From: Xenophilus aerolatus
GTDB lineage: Bacteria > Pseudomonadota > Gammaproteobacteria > Burkholderiales > Burkholderiaceae_C
Assembly (NCBI GenBank): GCA_030418545.1
Contig: QAIB01000002.1
Span: forward strand, 372,001-436,000
Reading direction: 5' to 3'
Length of the DNA stretch: 64,000 bases
A program made the position numbers and the translations under genes. The notes under the pieces were generated by a model. It had not been told where the DNA came from and ran no database searches. It saw only the letters and a program-made list of their open reading frames with translations. Below, in pieces: positions 28,786 through 39,280 of this stretch. Position 1 is the stretch's first letter. Each line of letters begins with the position of its first letter.

Positions 28786-29703
28786 ATGACCGACACCCTG
28801 CTGCTGAAGCCGCACGACAAGGACCTGGGGGGCGGCTTCCATGTGCGCCGCCTGCTGCCGGCGGCCCAGAAGCGGGCCGTGGGGCCCTTCGTGTTCTTCG
28901 ACCATTTCGGCCCGGCCACCGAGAAGCCGGGCGACCAGCACGACGTGCGGCCGCACCCGCACATCGGCCTGGCCACGGTGACCTACCTGTTCGAGGGCGC
29001 GATGATGCACCGCGACAGCCTGGGCACCGTGCAGGAGATCCGCCCCGGGGCCATCAACTGGATGACCGCCGGCCGCGGCATCGTGCATTCGGAGCGCAAG
29101 CCCGAGCCGCTCAAGACCGAGACCTACGTCAACCATGGCCTGCAGCTGTGGTGCGCACTGCCACGGGCGCACGAGGAGGACGAGCCCAGCTTCTCGCACA
29201 CCGCCGCGGCCGACATTCCCGCGCTGACGGTGCAGGGCGTGCCGGTGCGCGTGCTCGTGGGCGAGGCCTTCGGTGCGCGCTCGCCGGTGCCCACCGTCAT
29301 GCAGACCCTGTACCTGGACATCGAGCTGCCGGCAGGCGGCCGCTTCGAGCTGCCCGCGTTGGCGCCGGAGCTGGCGATCTACGCGGTCGATGGCGAGGTG
29401 CAACTCGACGGCCAGGCCGTGCCGGCGCACACCATGGCGGCGCTGCCTGCCGGCCAGGCGGTGGTGCTGACGGCCGCGCAGGCCGTGCGCCTGGTCGTGG
29501 TCGGCGGCGAGCCGCTCGACGGCCCGCGCTACATCACCTGGAACTTCGTCTCCAGCCGCCGCGAGCGCATCCTGCAGGCCGGCGAGGACTGGGCCGCGCA
29601 GCGTATGGGCCACGTGCCGGGCGAGAGCGAATTCATCCCGCTGCCGGGCCATCCCTTCCAGGTGCAGTCACCGACGCCCGATACCGGCAGCACACCGGCC
29701 TGA
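28786..29703 (+). CDS. pirin-family protein, second copy
   Basis: A 305-residue bicupin, longer than the first pirin and of the canonical pirin subgroup: GGGFHVRRLLPAAQKRAVGP, FVFFDHFGP, RPHPHIGLATVTYLFEG and MTAGRGIVHSER carry the four metal ligands. The C-terminal cupin has FVSSRRERI and ESEFIPLP. The ATG at 28786 follows AAGGAG; the open frame before it is not homologous. It closes the operon and is followed by a repeat-derived terminator. Two distinct pirins in one operon suggest different substrates or a paired role. Confidence 0.93.
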   Translation: MTDTLLLKPHDKDLGGGFHVRRLLPAAQKRAVGPFVFFDHFGPATEKPGDQHDVRPHPHIGLATVTYLFEGAMMHRDSLGTVQEIRPGAINWMTAGRGIVHSERKPEPLKTETYVNHGLQLWCALPRAHEEDEPSFSHTAAADIPALTVQGVPVRVLVGEAFGARSPVPTVMQTLYLDIELPAGGRFELPALAPELAIYAVDGEVQLDGQAVPAHTMAALPAGQAVVLTAAQAVRLVVVGGEPLDGPRYITWNFVSSRRERILQAGEDWAAQRMGHVPGESEFIPLPGHPFQVQSPTPDTGSTPA

Positions 29704-29721
29704 TATTCAAGCCAGAAGTGC

Positions 29722-29767
29722 CTGCAGCGCCCGTCCAGCGGGCGCGGGCAGCTCACTTTTTGATAGC
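29722..29767 (+). terminator. repeat-derived terminator between pirin 2 and trhO
   Basis: Stem CTGC/GCAG plus GCGCCCG/CGGGCGC with a small internal loop, followed by CTCACTTTTTG. The trailing part (29751-29767) is, on the minus strand, the motif GCTAT-CAAAAAG-TGAGC, which supplies the last codons and the TGA stop of trhO. So one repeat copy acts as terminator for one gene and 3' coding end for the other. Confidence 0.7.
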
Positions 29768-30538
29768 GATGTCGGGGTCTTCGCTGCGCCGCGCGCTGGC
29801 GTGCTGCGCGCGGGCGCTCAGGTCGGGCGCCAGCGCCTCCCGGCCGTCGAACACGAAGCAGTCGCCGCGGTAGTGCGCGCCGCCGACTTCCTCGAAGTAT
29901 TTGAGGATGCCGCCGTCGAGCTGCAGCACGTTCGGCAAGCCGGCCTCGTGCATGTAGATCGCCGCCTTCTCGCAGCGGATGCCGCCGGTGCAGAAGCTCA
30001 CCACCGTCTTGCCCTCGAGCTCCGCGCGGTGGTCGATCACCGCCTGCGGGAATTCGGTGAACTTCGTGATGCGCCAGTCGATGGCGTTCTCGAAGGTGCC
30101 GTAGTCGACCTCGAAGGCGTTGCGCGTGTCGAGCAGCACCACTTGCTGGCCGGCGTCGTCGTGCCCCTGGTCCAGCCAGCGCTTGAGCGTGCGCGCATCC
30201 ACGCCCGGCGCGCGGCCGGCCGCCGGCTGGATGGCCGGGTGGTTCATGCGGATGATCTCGCGCTTGAGCTTGACCAGGAGGCGCCGGAAGGGCTGCTGCG
30301 CCGACCAGCTCTCCTTGGCTTCCAGCGGCGCGAAGCGCGGGTCGGCCCGCAGTTCGTCGAGGAAGCCGCGCACGCCGTCGGCAGCACCCGCCAGAAAGAG
30401 GTTGATGCCCTCTTCGGCAAGCAGCACGGTGCCCATCAATTGGCGCGCGCGCGCCGACTCGAACAGCCTCGGCCGCAGCGTCTCGCGGTCGTGGATGGGG
30501 ACGAAGAGGTAGGCGGAGATGTTGAGGACGTCGGACAC
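29753..30538 (-). CDS. trhO: tRNA uridine(34) hydroxylase TrhO (rhodanese-like)
   Basis: A 261-residue rhodanese-domain protein of the TrhO/YceA family, which makes 5-hydroxyuridine at the wobble position of tRNAs. N-terminal domain [20 protein letters not shown]; rhodanese loop [13 protein letters not shown] with Cys183 and Cys189. The start is a GTG at 30538, exactly 6 nt after a TACAAT box and with no Shine-Dalgarno sequence. Its last residues IAIKK and stop lie inside a repeat copy. It faces the second pirin gene tail to tail. Confidence 0.93.
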   Translation of the reverse strand: MSDVLNISAYLFVPIHDRETLRPRLFESARARQLMGTVLLAEEGINLFLAGAADGVRGFLDELRADPRFAPLEAKESWSAQQPFRRLLVKLKREIIRMNHPAIQPAAGRAPGVDARTLKRWLDQGHDDAGQQVVLLDTRNAFEVDYGTFENAIDWRITKFTEFPQAVIDHRAELEGKTVVSFCTGGIRCEKAAIYMHEAGLPNVLQLDGGILKYFEEVGGAHYRGDCFVFDGREALAPDLSARAQHASARRSEDPDIAIKK

Positions 30539-30544
30539 CGGCCG

Positions 30545-30550
30545 ATTGTA
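30545..30550 (-). promoter_or_regulatory. -10 box TACAAT 6 nt before trhO
   Basis: Minus strand GGCCGCTTTT-TACAAT then 6 nt then the GTG start. With standard spacing the first transcribed base would be the first base of the start codon. No good -35 hexamer at 16-18 nt. Confidence 0.5.
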
Positions 30551-30585
30551 AAAAGCGGCCCGCCGGGCCCCGGTCGAGCGCCCCG

Positions 30586-31518
30586 TCAGCGGCGGGGCCG
30601 CGTGCGCGCGGCCAGGTCGGCAAGCGCCCCGGCGAGCGTCGGGAAGGCGAAGCCGTAGCCCGCCCGGGCGGCGACCGCCGGCACCACGCGGCGCCCAGCC
30701 AGCAGCAGGTCGCCCATCTCGCCCAGGGCCAGGCGCAGGGCCGACGCCGGCACGCGAAGGTGCACGCCGCGGCCGTACGAGGCCGCCAGCGCGCGCACGA
30801 ACCCGGCCTGCGACGGCGTCTGCGGCGCCACGACGTTCATCGGCCCCACCAGGTCCTCGCGCGCGAGTGCGAGGCGCGCCAGGCCGACCGCGTCGTCCAC
30901 GTGCACCCAGGGCGCCGGCTGCCGACCATCGCCCAGCACGGCGCCCAGACCCAGGCGGGCCGCGAGCGCCTGGGGCGGGTAGGCGCCGCCGTCGTGGCCG
31001 AGCACCACGCCCAGGCGCAGGCGCACCACGCGCACGCCCAGGGCCTCGGCCCGCAGCGCGTCGCGTTCGATCGCCATGCACAGCTCCGACTGGAACTGGC
31101 CGGGGCGGGGCGGCTCGGTCTCGTCGCAGGGCGCGTCGGCCGCGCCATCCACGCGGCCGTACCACCCGATCGCCGAGGCGACCACCAGCACCGCGGGCGG
31201 CCGCTGCAGGCGCCGCATCAGGGCCAGCAACTGCGCGGCCGGCTCGGCACGGCTGCGCAGCAGCGTCTCGCGCTGCGCGCGGGTCCAGGGCGGCCCCAGC
31301 ACGCGCGCACCCGCGAGCTGCACGCAGGCATCGATGGGCGTGTGCGCCGGCAGCTCCGCCAGGGTCGTCACGCACTGCACCCGCGGCCCGAGGCGGCGCG
31401 CCGCCTTTGCGGCGTCGCGCGTGGCCGCGATCACCCGGTGGCCGTCGGCCAGCAGCGCGGCGACCAGGTGGCCGCCGACGAAGCCGGTGGCGCCGGTGAC
31501 GAGGACGGTACGGCTCAT
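30586..31518 (-). CDS. TIGR01777-family NAD(P)-dependent epimerase-like protein
   Basis: A 310-residue short-chain dehydrogenase of the TIGR01777 (YfcH/SDR39U1) group. The dinucleotide site is [20 protein letters not shown]; an ASAIGWYG block and the C-terminal [16 protein letters not shown] and GPMNVVAPQ are family hallmarks. The enzymatic substrate of this group is unknown. The ATG at 31518 overlaps the stop of the DUF2256 gene by 4 bp (ATGA). The two genes are probably one transcription unit, divergent from dnaE. Confidence 0.92.
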   Translation of the reverse strand: MSRTVLVTGATGFVGGHLVAALLADGHRVIAATRDAAKAARRLGPRVQCVTTLAELPAHTPIDACVQLAGARVLGPPWTRAQRETLLRSRAEPAAQLLALMRRLQRPPAVLVVASAIGWYGRVDGAADAPCDETEPPRPGQFQSELCMAIERDALRAEALGVRVVRLRLGVVLGHDGGAYPPQALAARLGLGAVLGDGRQPAPWVHVDDAVGLARLALAREDLVGPMNVVAPQTPSQAGFVRALAASYGRGVHLRVPASALRLALGEMGDLLLAGRRVVPAVAARAGYGFAFPTLAGALADLAARTRPRR

Positions 31519-31700
31519 GCGGCGTCCGCAGGGCCGGCCCGCGCGTCGGTGCGCCGGCGCCGGCACGCGTCGGAGCAGTAGCGCACCTCGTCCCAGTGGC
31601 GGGCCCAGGCCTTGCGCCAGCTCATGGGCCGGCCGCAGACGGCGCACGGCTTGCTCGGCAGGGCCGCCTTGTTGCCCTTGAATGGACGTGGATCCGGCAT
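31515..31700 (-). CDS. DUF2256 small zinc-binding protein
   Basis: A 61-residue protein with the DUF2256 layout: [20 protein letters not shown], then [20 protein letters not shown]. The CxxC...CxxxC pattern suggests a single zinc site. Members are small, conserved and without known function, often next to deoxyribodipyrimidine photolyase-like or SDR genes. I chose the ATG at 31700; one in frame at 31727 would add nine residues. It is translationally coupled to the downstream epimerase-like gene. Confidence 0.85.
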   Translation of the reverse strand: MPDPRPFKGNKAALPSKPCAVCGRPMSWRKAWARHWDEVRYCSDACRRRRTDARAGPADAA

Positions 31701-31801
31701 GAGGGACGAGGGAGGAAGGTTCGACAACCGATCTTAGGCGCGCGCTCCATCGGCCGTGCCGGCCGGCAACCCGACCGAATGCCGGTCACCCGGCCGGTTT
31801 T

Positions 31802-31807
31802 TACAAT
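31802..31807 (+). promoter_or_regulatory. -10 box TACAAT 6 nt before dnaE
   Basis: TTTTTACAAT followed by GGCGCG and the ATG of dnaE. Spacing predicts transcription starting at the A of the ATG. The upstream 31 bp hold the GC palindrome CCGG...CCGG and no clear -35. Confidence 0.5.
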
Positions 31808-31813
31808 GGCGCG

Positions 31814-34800
31814 ATGTTTGTTCACCTGCGCCTGCACACCGAGTTCTCCGTCGTCGACGGCACCACCCGCATCGACGAAGTCGTCAAGGCCGCGGCCAAG
31901 GACGGCCAGCCCGCGCTGGCCATCACCGACCTGAACAACCTGTTCGGCGGCGTGAAGTTCTACAAGCAGGCGCGCGGCAAGGGCGTGAAGCCCGTGCTGG
32001 GCTGCGAGGTGATGATCGAGGGTCTGGACGCCGACGCCGCCCCCAGCCGCATCGTGCTGCTGGTGCAGAGCTTCGAGGGCTATCTCAACCTGTGCGAGAT
32101 CCTGGCGCGCGCCTGGACCCAGAACGTGGGCCGCGGCCAGACCCAGGCGGTGGCCAAGTGGGCCTGGCTGCAGGAGCTCAACGGCGGGCTGATCTGCCTG
32201 GCCGGCGCCCAGGCCGGCCCGCTGGGCGCGCCGCTGATGGCCGGCAACGCCGAACGGGCGCGCGAGATCGCGCTGCAGCTCGCGGGCCTTTTCACGCATC
32301 GCTTCTACATCGAGCTGCAGCGCGCGGGACGCACCGACGACGAGGCGCACGTGGTGGCGGCGGTGCAACTGGCCGCGCGGCTCAATCTGCCGGTGGTGGC
32401 GACGCACCCCGTGCAGTTCCTGGAGCCCGACGAGTTCGAGGCCCACGAGGCGCGCGTGTGCATCTCCGAGGGCGAGATCCTGGGCAACCAGCGCCGGGTG
32501 CGCAAGTTCACGCGCGAGCAGTATTTCAAGTCGGCCGCCGAGATGGAGCGGCTCTTCGCCGACGTGCCCAGCGCGATCGCCAACACGGTCGAGATCGCCA
32601 AGCGCTGCAACCTCACGCTGGTGCTGGGCAAGCCGCAGCTGCCCAACTTCCCGACGCCGCTGGAAGACGGCGTGCCGATGCCGATCGAGAAGTACTTCCG
32701 CGTGCTCTCCTTCGAGGGGCTGGAGGAGCGGCTCGCGCACCTGTACCCCGATCCCGCCAAGCGCGACGCGCAGCGCCCGCGCTACGTGGAAAGGCTGGAG
32801 TTCGAGATCGGCACCATCCTGAAGATGGGCTTCCCCGGCTACTTCCTGATCGTGGGCGACTTCATCAACTGGGCCAAGAACAACGGCTGCCCGGTGGGCC
32901 CGGGCCGGGGCTCGGGCGCGGGTTCGCTGGTGGCCTATGCGCTGAAGATCACCGACCTGGACCCGCTCGAATACAACCTGCTCTTCGAGCGCTTCCTGAA
33001 CCCGGAGCGGGTGTCGATGCCCGACTTCGACATCGACTTCTGCCAGGGCAACCGCGACCGCGTCATCGACTACGTCAAGGACAAGTACGGGCGCAACGCG
33101 GTGAGCCAGATCGCCACCTTCGGCACCATGGCCGCGCGCGCCGCCATTCGCGACGTGGGCCGCGTGATGGACATGAGCTACGGCTTTTGCGACGGCATCA
33201 GCAAGCTGATCCCGAACAAGCCGGGCAAGCCGGTCACGCTGCAGTACCCGCCTGCGAACCTCTCCGAGGAGGACAAGGAGAAGTACGCGATCGCCGCCGA
33301 GCCGCAGCTGGCCGAGCGCATCGAGCGCGAGGAAGAGGTCAAGTCGCTGGTCGAGATGGCGCAGAAACTCGAGGGCATGACCCGCAACATCGGCATGCAC
33401 GCCGGCGGCGTGCTGATCGCGCCGGGCAAGCTGACCGATTTCTGCCCGCTGTACCAGCAGCCGGGCAGCGACTCGGCCGTGAGCCAGTACGACAAGGACG
33501 ACGTGGAGGCGATCGGCCTCGTCAAGTTCGACTTTTTGGGGCTGGCGACGCTCACCATCCTGGAGATCGCGCGCGAGTTCATCGTCAGGCGGCACAAGGG
33601 GCAGGAGGGCTTCGCCTACGAGAACATCCCGCTGGACGACCGGGCGACCTACAAGCTCTTCTCCGACGGCAAGACCGAGGCCGTGTTCCAGTTCGAATCG
33701 CGCGGCATGCAGGGCATGCTCAAGGACGCGCGGCCGACGCGGCTGGAAGACCTGATCGCGCTGAACGCGCTGTACCGCCCGGGGCCGATGGACCTGATCC
33801 CCAGCTTCGTGGCGCGCAAGCACGGCCGCGAGGAGGTGGAGTACCCGCACCCGGCGGTGGCCGAGATGCTCAGCGAGACCTACGGGATCATGGTCTACCA
33901 GGAGCAGGTGATGCAGACCGCGCAGATCCTGGGCGGCTACAGCCTGGGCGGCGCCGACTTGCTGCGCCGCGCGATGGGCAAGAAGAAGGCCGAGGAAATG
34001 GCCGAGCACCGCGAGAAGTTCCGCGCCGGTGCCCTGGCCACGCACGGCATCCCGCAGGAGAAGGCCGACGAGATCTTCGACCTGATGGAGAAGTTCGCGG
34101 GCTACGGCTTCAACAAGTCGCACGCCGCCGCCTACTCGCTGCTGGCCTACCACACGGGCTGGCTGAAGGTGCACTACACGGCCGAGTTCTACTGCGCCAA
34201 CATGACGGTGGAAATGGACAACACCGACAAGCTGAAGGTGCTGTTCGAGGACGCGACCAAGAACTTCGGCATGAGCTTCGAGCCGCCGGACGTGAACCGC
34301 GGCTTCTACCGTTTCGAGCCGGTGAGCGACAAGGTGATCCGCTACGGCCTGGGCGCGGTCAAGGGCACCGGCCAGCTGGCGATCGAGGCGATCGTCCGGG
34401 CGCGCGAGGAGGGCGGGCCCTTCAAGAGCCTGTACGACTTCTGCGCGCGGGTGGATCGCCAGCGCATCAACAAGCGCACGGTGGAGGCGCTCATCAAGGC
34501 CGGCGCCTTCGACGCGCTGCAGCCCAACCGGGCGGCGCTGGTCGCCTCGCTGGACCGCGCCTTCGAATACGCCGCGGCGCAGGAAGCCAACGCCAACCAG
34601 GGCGGCCTGTTCGACCTGGGCGACGACGTGCACGGATCGAGCACGCAGGAGCCCGACCTGGTCGAAACCACGCCCTGGGGCGTGAAGGAACGCCTCACGC
34701 TCGAGAAGACGGCCATCGGCTTCTACCTCTCGGGCCACCTGTTCGATGAGGTGGCGCGCGAGGTGCGCCAGTTCGCGCGGCGGCAGATCGACGAACTGCT

Positions 34801-35332
34801 CGACAGCCGCGAGCCGCAGGTGATCGCCGGCATCGTCAGCGGCCTGCGTGTCATCAACGGCAACCGCGGTCGCCTGGCCATCTTCGTGCTCGACGACAAG
34901 ACCGACACCATCGAGGCCGTGGCCGACGAGGCCGTGTTCGACGCCGCGCGCAACCAGCTCAAGGAAGACGAGCTGGTCATCGTGAGCGGCCGGCTGCAGC
35001 CCGGCCGGGGCGGCTTCGAGGCGCGCTTCAACGTGCAGCAGGTGTGGGACCTGGCGACGGCGCGTTGCCGCTTCGGCAAGTTCCTGCGCGTGGCCGTCAA
35101 CGGCAAGCTGCCGGACATCGCGCGCATCGTGCGCGACTTCCCGCCGCGCAGGGAGGCGACCGAACATGGCGAGGTGCAGCAGGGGCTGGGGGTGCGCCTG
35201 GCGATGGCGCGCTCGGGCGCGCAGGTCGAACTGCAACTGGGCGAGGCGGCGCGCTTCTTTCCGGTCGACGCGGCACTGGCCAGCTGGATGGCGCAGGCCG
35301 AAGCGGGCAAGGCAACCATCGTGTACGAATGA
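31814..35332 (+). CDS. dnaE: DNA polymerase III alpha subunit
   Basis: Replicative polymerase catalytic subunit, 1172 residues, normal for DnaE1. The N-terminal PHP domain opens with FVHLRLHTEFSVVDGTTRI; the catalytic aspartates Asp404 and Asp406 are in MPDFDIDFCQGNRDRVIDYV; GYGFNKSHAAAYSLLAYHTG is the conserved fingers block; the OB-fold follows near residue 1010 and a divergent tau-binding end closes the protein. The start codon is 6 nt after a TACAAT box and lacks a Shine-Dalgarno sequence. Monocistronic; the next gene is of different composition. Confidence 0.98.
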   Translation: MFVHLRLHTEFSVVDGTTRIDEVVKAAAKDGQPALAITDLNNLFGGVKFYKQARGKGVKPVLGCEVMIEGLDADAAPSRIVLLVQSFEGYLNLCEILARAWTQNVGRGQTQAVAKWAWLQELNGGLICLAGAQAGPLGAPLMAGNAERAREIALQLAGLFTHRFYIELQRAGRTDDEAHVVAAVQLAARLNLPVVATHPVQFLEPDEFEAHEARVCISEGEILGNQRRVRKFTREQYFKSAAEMERLFADVPSAIANTVEIAKRCNLTLVLGKPQLPNFPTPLEDGVPMPIEKYFRVLSFEGLEERLAHLYPDPAKRDAQRPRYVERLEFEIGTILKMGFPGYFLIVGDFINWAKNNGCPVGPGRGSGAGSLVAYALKITDLDPLEYNLLFERFLNPERVSMPDFDIDFCQGNRDRVIDYVKDKYGRNAVSQIATFGTMAARAAIRDVGRVMDMSYGFCDGISKLIPNKPGKPVTLQYPPANLSEEDKEKYAIAAEPQLAERIEREEEVKSLVEMAQKLEGMTRNIGMHAGGVLIAPGKLTDFCPLYQQPGSDSAVSQYDKDDVEAIGLVKFDFLGLATLTILEIAREFIVRRHKGQEGFAYENIPLDDRATYKLFSDGKTEAVFQFESRGMQGMLKDARPTRLEDLIALNALYRPGPMDLIPSFVARKHGREEVEYPHPAVAEMLSETYGIMVYQEQVMQTAQILGGYSLGGADLLRRAMGKKKAEEMAEHREKFRAGALATHGIPQEKADEIFDLMEKFAGYGFNKSHAAAYSLLAYHTGWLKVHYTAEFYCANMTVEMDNTDKLKVLFEDATKNFGMSFEPPDVNRGFYRFEPVSDKVIRYGLGAVKGTGQLAIEAIVRAREEGGPFKSLYDFCARVDRQRINKRTVEALIKAGAFDALQPNRAALVASLDRAFEYAAAQEANANQGGLFDLGDDVHGSSTQEPDLVETTPWGVKERLTLEKTAIGFYLSGHLFDEVAREVRQFARRQIDELLDSREPQVIAGIVSGLRVINGNRGRLAIFVLDDKTDTIEAVADEAVFDAARNQLKEDELVIVSGRLQPGRGGFEARFNVQQVWDLATARCRFGKFLRVAVNGKLPDIARIVRDFPPRREATEHGEVQQGLGVRLAMARSGAQVELQLGEAARFFPVDAALASWMAQAEAGKATIVYE

Positions 35333-35409
35333 CGACAAGATGCCGTGACGGCCAGCCTGAACTGAAGAAGTAGTTGTTTTTTGCGTCGTCCCTTCCCCGG
35401 CGGCATGTC

Positions 35410-36477
35410 ATGTCGTCGACGCGCAAGCTCCGGAACGGCGACGATTTCGAGGAGCTGGCTGGGGAGATGGGGCGCCGGGCGCTCATGCTCGCGCCCACCT
35501 TCTTGAAACAGCCATTTGCATTTGTCAGTAAAAAGGATACATTTCTCCACGAAGATGCGACATGGTGGGCAAAACAGCACCACCGGTTTGACGAGGAGAA
35601 ATGGATGCGTTGTTTCCGGGATGAGGCCTGTCTGGATTTGCTGGATCGGCAGACTTTCAAGTTCCAGCACCAGTTGATGGACCACCCTGCGCTGAGCTTG
35701 CAGAACCTGGCCAACGTGCTGCCAGCGCTGCCTGCCCACAGCGTGATGTCGTCCAAGGGGCTGCTGAGCAACGGCGACGATTTCGAAGACGTGATGTGCG
35801 GAAACACGGGGAGCCGGTTCGCGATCGAGGCAGTGATCGAGAACATCCGCACCAGTGACTCCTACATCATGGTGAATGGACCCGAGGAGCATCCGTCGTT
35901 CCAGCCGCTGTACAAGGAACTGATCGCCGACGTCGAGCAGATCATGAAGCGTCGCGGCCTGGGCAATGTGGCCATCAGCCCGAAGCTCTATCTGTTCATT
36001 GCGTCCCCCAACAGCGTGACGCCGTTCCATATCGACCGGTACTCGGGCTTCCTGATGCAATTTCGGGGCAGCAAACACGTCTCGATCTTTCCGCAATGGG
36101 ACGAGCGTGTGGTGAGCTCTCAGAACAAGGAAGCCTACGTCGCCAACAAGAACACACGCCTGCCCTGGGACCACAGCATGAACGAACTGGGCAAGACTTT
36201 CGAGTTCCATCCCGGCGAGGCGCTGCATATTCCTTTCTCGGCTGGCCATCACGTCCGCAACGGCAGCGAGGACGTGTCGATCTCGATGTCCATTTTCTTC
36301 AGCACCGACCAGAGCCACGCCTGGCGTCAGGCGCTTCGCTTCAATCACGCCGCGCGGCCGGTCTTGCGGCGCCTGGGCCTGAAGCCCGCGGCCGTGGGGC
36401 GGGCGCAGTGGCGCGACAGCGCCAAATCGGGCGCGTGGACCGCCATTCGCAAGCTCAAAAGCCTTCGAGGCGCTTGA
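35410..36477 (+). CDS. JmjC/cupin-like domain protein
   Basis: A 355-residue protein with a cupin-like (JmjC-type) 2-oxoglutarate/iron oxygenase core. The iron site is His207-x-Asp209 in SVTPFHIDRYSG, with the distal His at 273 or 280/281 (LHIPFSAGHHV). FLMQFRGSKHVSIFPQWD is the usual strand after the HxD motif. The N-terminal 25 residues (MSSTRKLRNGDDFEEL) imitate residues 114-130 (MSSKGLLSNGDDFEDV), an internal duplication, so the true start may be later; a TTG at 35374 is a less likely alternative. GC content is visibly lower than in its neighbours, suggesting transfer. Substrate unknown. Confidence 0.78.
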   Translation: MSSTRKLRNGDDFEELAGEMGRRALMLAPTFLKQPFAFVSKKDTFLHEDATWWAKQHHRFDEEKWMRCFRDEACLDLLDRQTFKFQHQLMDHPALSLQNLANVLPALPAHSVMSSKGLLSNGDDFEDVMCGNTGSRFAIEAVIENIRTSDSYIMVNGPEEHPSFQPLYKELIADVEQIMKRRGLGNVAISPKLYLFIASPNSVTPFHIDRYSGFLMQFRGSKHVSIFPQWDERVVSSQNKEAYVANKNTRLPWDHSMNELGKTFEFHPGEALHIPFSAGHHVRNGSEDVSISMSIFFSTDQSHAWRQALRFNHAARPVLRRLGLKPAAVGRAQWRDSAKSGAWTAIRKLKSLRGA

Positions 36478-36585
36478 GAGCCGGTCGGGAGCACACGGGC
36501 GCTCGGGAGCACAACCGAGCTTGTCCGGAGAGGGCACGGACAGTCACGGCATTGGCCCGGTTGCCAGCACTCGCACGCTCTTTGA

Positions 36586-37641
<1,056 letters not shown>

Positions 37642-37655
37642 AGTGTCGCAGCGGA

Positions 37656-37680
37656 GATCGTCACGTTCGTGACGAATTCG
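37656..37680. repeat. 25-bp palindromic repeat between convergent genes, copy 2
   Basis: Exact reverse complement of 18668-18692, with the core CGTCACG-TT-CGTGACG. It lies between the convergent pip and tolA genes. A GC-rich hairpin (CAGCCC / GGGCTGC region, 37684-37715) follows; a less clear one precedes copy 1. Confidence 0.8.
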
Positions 37681-37759
37681 GCCGCAGCCCATGGCTGGCG
37701 GGGGCTGCAGCCCGATAGCACTTTTGCTGTTCCTGCCCTCCTGGGGCTTCCCGGCGCCG

Positions 37760-38800
37760 TCAGGACTTGGGCCGCAGCGAGATCTCGGGGAAGGGCGAGG
37801 GCACACGGCCGTCGGTGTCGCGCGGCATCACTTCCGTGCGCTGGATGGCACGGATGGCCGCGTCGTCCCAAGCCGGGTTGCCGCTGGACTTGACGATGCG
37901 CGGGGTACCGACGATGGTGCCGTCGGGGGAGGTCTCGATCTTCACGATGACCTCCGGGTTGCCCGGCACCGAGGTCGGGTCGAACACCACATTGCGCTTG
38001 ATCAGCGCCGCCACCCGGCCGAAGTAGCCGGCCGAGACGCCGCCGCTGCCGTTGCCGCGACCCGAGCGCGGCCCGCTGTTCTGGTCGGCGGTGCCGCTGG
38101 CGGAACCGGCGGCCTGGCCCATCATGCGGGCGATGTTGGCCTGACGCTCCTTCTCGGCCGCCGCGGCGGCGGCCTTCTGCTGGGCCGCCTTCTGCTGCGC
38201 TGCCTTTTCCTGCGCGGCCTTCTCCTGCGCCGCCTTCTCGGCCGCCTCGCGCTTGCGCTGCTCGGCCAGCTTCTGCTGCTGCTCCTGCTTGCGCTGCGCC
38301 TCGAGCTGCTCCTTGCGGTCCTGTTCGCGCTCGCGGGCCTCGCGCTCCTTCCTCTCCTGCGCTGCCTTCTCGGCCTGCTGGCGCTTGAGTTCCTGCTGGC
38401 GCTGCTGCTCCTGCTCGCGTTCGCGCTGTTGCTGCTGCTCGCGCAGGCGGCGTTCACGCTCCAGGGCGATGTCCGGGTCCTTCGGCGGCGGGGGCGCGGG
38501 CGGCGGCTTCACCGCCTCGGGCGGCGGCGGGGGAGGAGGGGGCGGCGGTGGCGGTGCGGGCTGGGGCGCCGGTGCCGGGGGCGGCGGCGGCGCCACGGCC
38601 GTGCGCTGCGCCGCCTGCTGGGTGGTGGACGACCAGATCTCGGCCTCGATGGCGTCGTCGTCGCCCTCGCGCTTCCAACGCACGCCCCAGGTCAGGGCCG
38701 CGATGAGCAGCGCGTGCGCGATCAGCGCCAGCACCAGGGCACGCAGCGTGCCGCGCTGGGGCGGCGGAGCGAATTCGGGGCGGTCGGCGACGAGCGACAT
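37760..38800 (-). CDS. tolA: cell-envelope protein TolA
   Basis: Inner-membrane-anchored linker of the Tol-Pal system, 346 residues. It has one membrane helix near residues 19-40 (LRALVLALIAHALLIAALTW), a polyproline segment (over ten prolines in a row near residues 83-95), a long Glu/Gln/Lys/Ala coiled coil (KAAQEKAAQEKAAQQKAAQQ) and a C-terminal TolA/TonB-like domain (GYFGRVAALIKRNVVFD). tolQ and tolR are directly upstream. tolB and pal, which usually follow, are not here: the next gene, pip, is convergent. Confidence 0.94.
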   Translation of the reverse strand: MSLVADRPEFAPPPQRGTLRALVLALIAHALLIAALTWGVRWKREGDDDAIEAEIWSSTTQQAAQRTAVAPPPPPAPAPQPAPPPPPPPPPPPPEAVKPPPAPPPPKDPDIALERERRLREQQQQREREQEQQRQQELKRQQAEKAAQERKEREAREREQDRKEQLEAQRKQEQQQKLAEQRKREAAEKAAQEKAAQEKAAQQKAAQQKAAAAAAEKERQANIARMMGQAAGSASGTADQNSGPRSGRGNGSGGVSAGYFGRVAALIKRNVVFDPTSVPGNPEVIVKIETSPDGTIVGTPRIVKSSGNPAWDDAAIRAIQRTEVMPRDTDGRVPSPFPEISLRPKS

Positions 38801-38821
38801 GCGTGCGTGCGGCTCCCGCGC

Positions 38822-39262
38822 TCAGCGGCGTCCGCCGGTGGTCTGCACCGACAGGCCCACGCGCTCGATGCCGGCGCGCTTGAGCTGGTTCATGGTGGCG
38901 ACGACGGTTTCGTACTTCACGGACTTGTCGGCGCTGATGACCACCGGGCGCTGGTCGTCGCCGCCCTGGGCGGCCTTCACGGCCTGGCCGATCTGGTTCA
39001 TCGGGATCTGCTGCGCCGGCATGGAGCCGGTCGAGTCCTTCTTGAACTCGATCACGTCGTCGTTCTTGACCACGATCTCCAGCGGCTTGTCGGGCTGCTT
39101 GTTGGCGCGGTCGACGCTGGGCAGGTTGATCACGCTCGGCGTGATGAGCGGGGCGGTCACCATGAAGATGATCAGCAGCACCAGCATCACGTCGATGAAC
39201 GGGACCATGTTGATCTCGTTGATCGTGCGGCGTCCGCGGCCGCGGGAGGAGACGGCGGGCAT
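38822..39262 (-). CDS. tolR: Tol-Pal protein TolR
   Basis: A 146-residue ExbD/TolR protein. The single membrane helix carries the proton-path aspartate Asp24 in INMVPFIDVMLVLLIIFMVT; the periplasmic domain follows with VISADKSVKYETVVATMNQL. Together with TolQ it forms the proton-driven motor that energises TolA at the division site. It lies 18 bp after tolQ and 21 bp before tolA on the same strand. Confidence 0.96.
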   Translation of the reverse strand: MPAVSSRGRGRRTINEINMVPFIDVMLVLLIIFMVTAPLITPSVINLPSVDRANKQPDKPLEIVVKNDDVIEFKKDSTGSMPAQQIPMNQIGQAVKAAQGGDDQRPVVISADKSVKYETVVATMNQLKRAGIERVGLSVQTTGGRR

Positions 39263-39280
39263 GGCAGGACTCTCCGGGGC

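Noticed and set aside
31622-35338. A 1238-codon open frame on the strand opposite dnaE
   Set aside because: It mirrors dnaE exactly, has the His/Val/Asp/Leu-rich composition typical of antisense frames in high-GC DNA and no recognisable domain.
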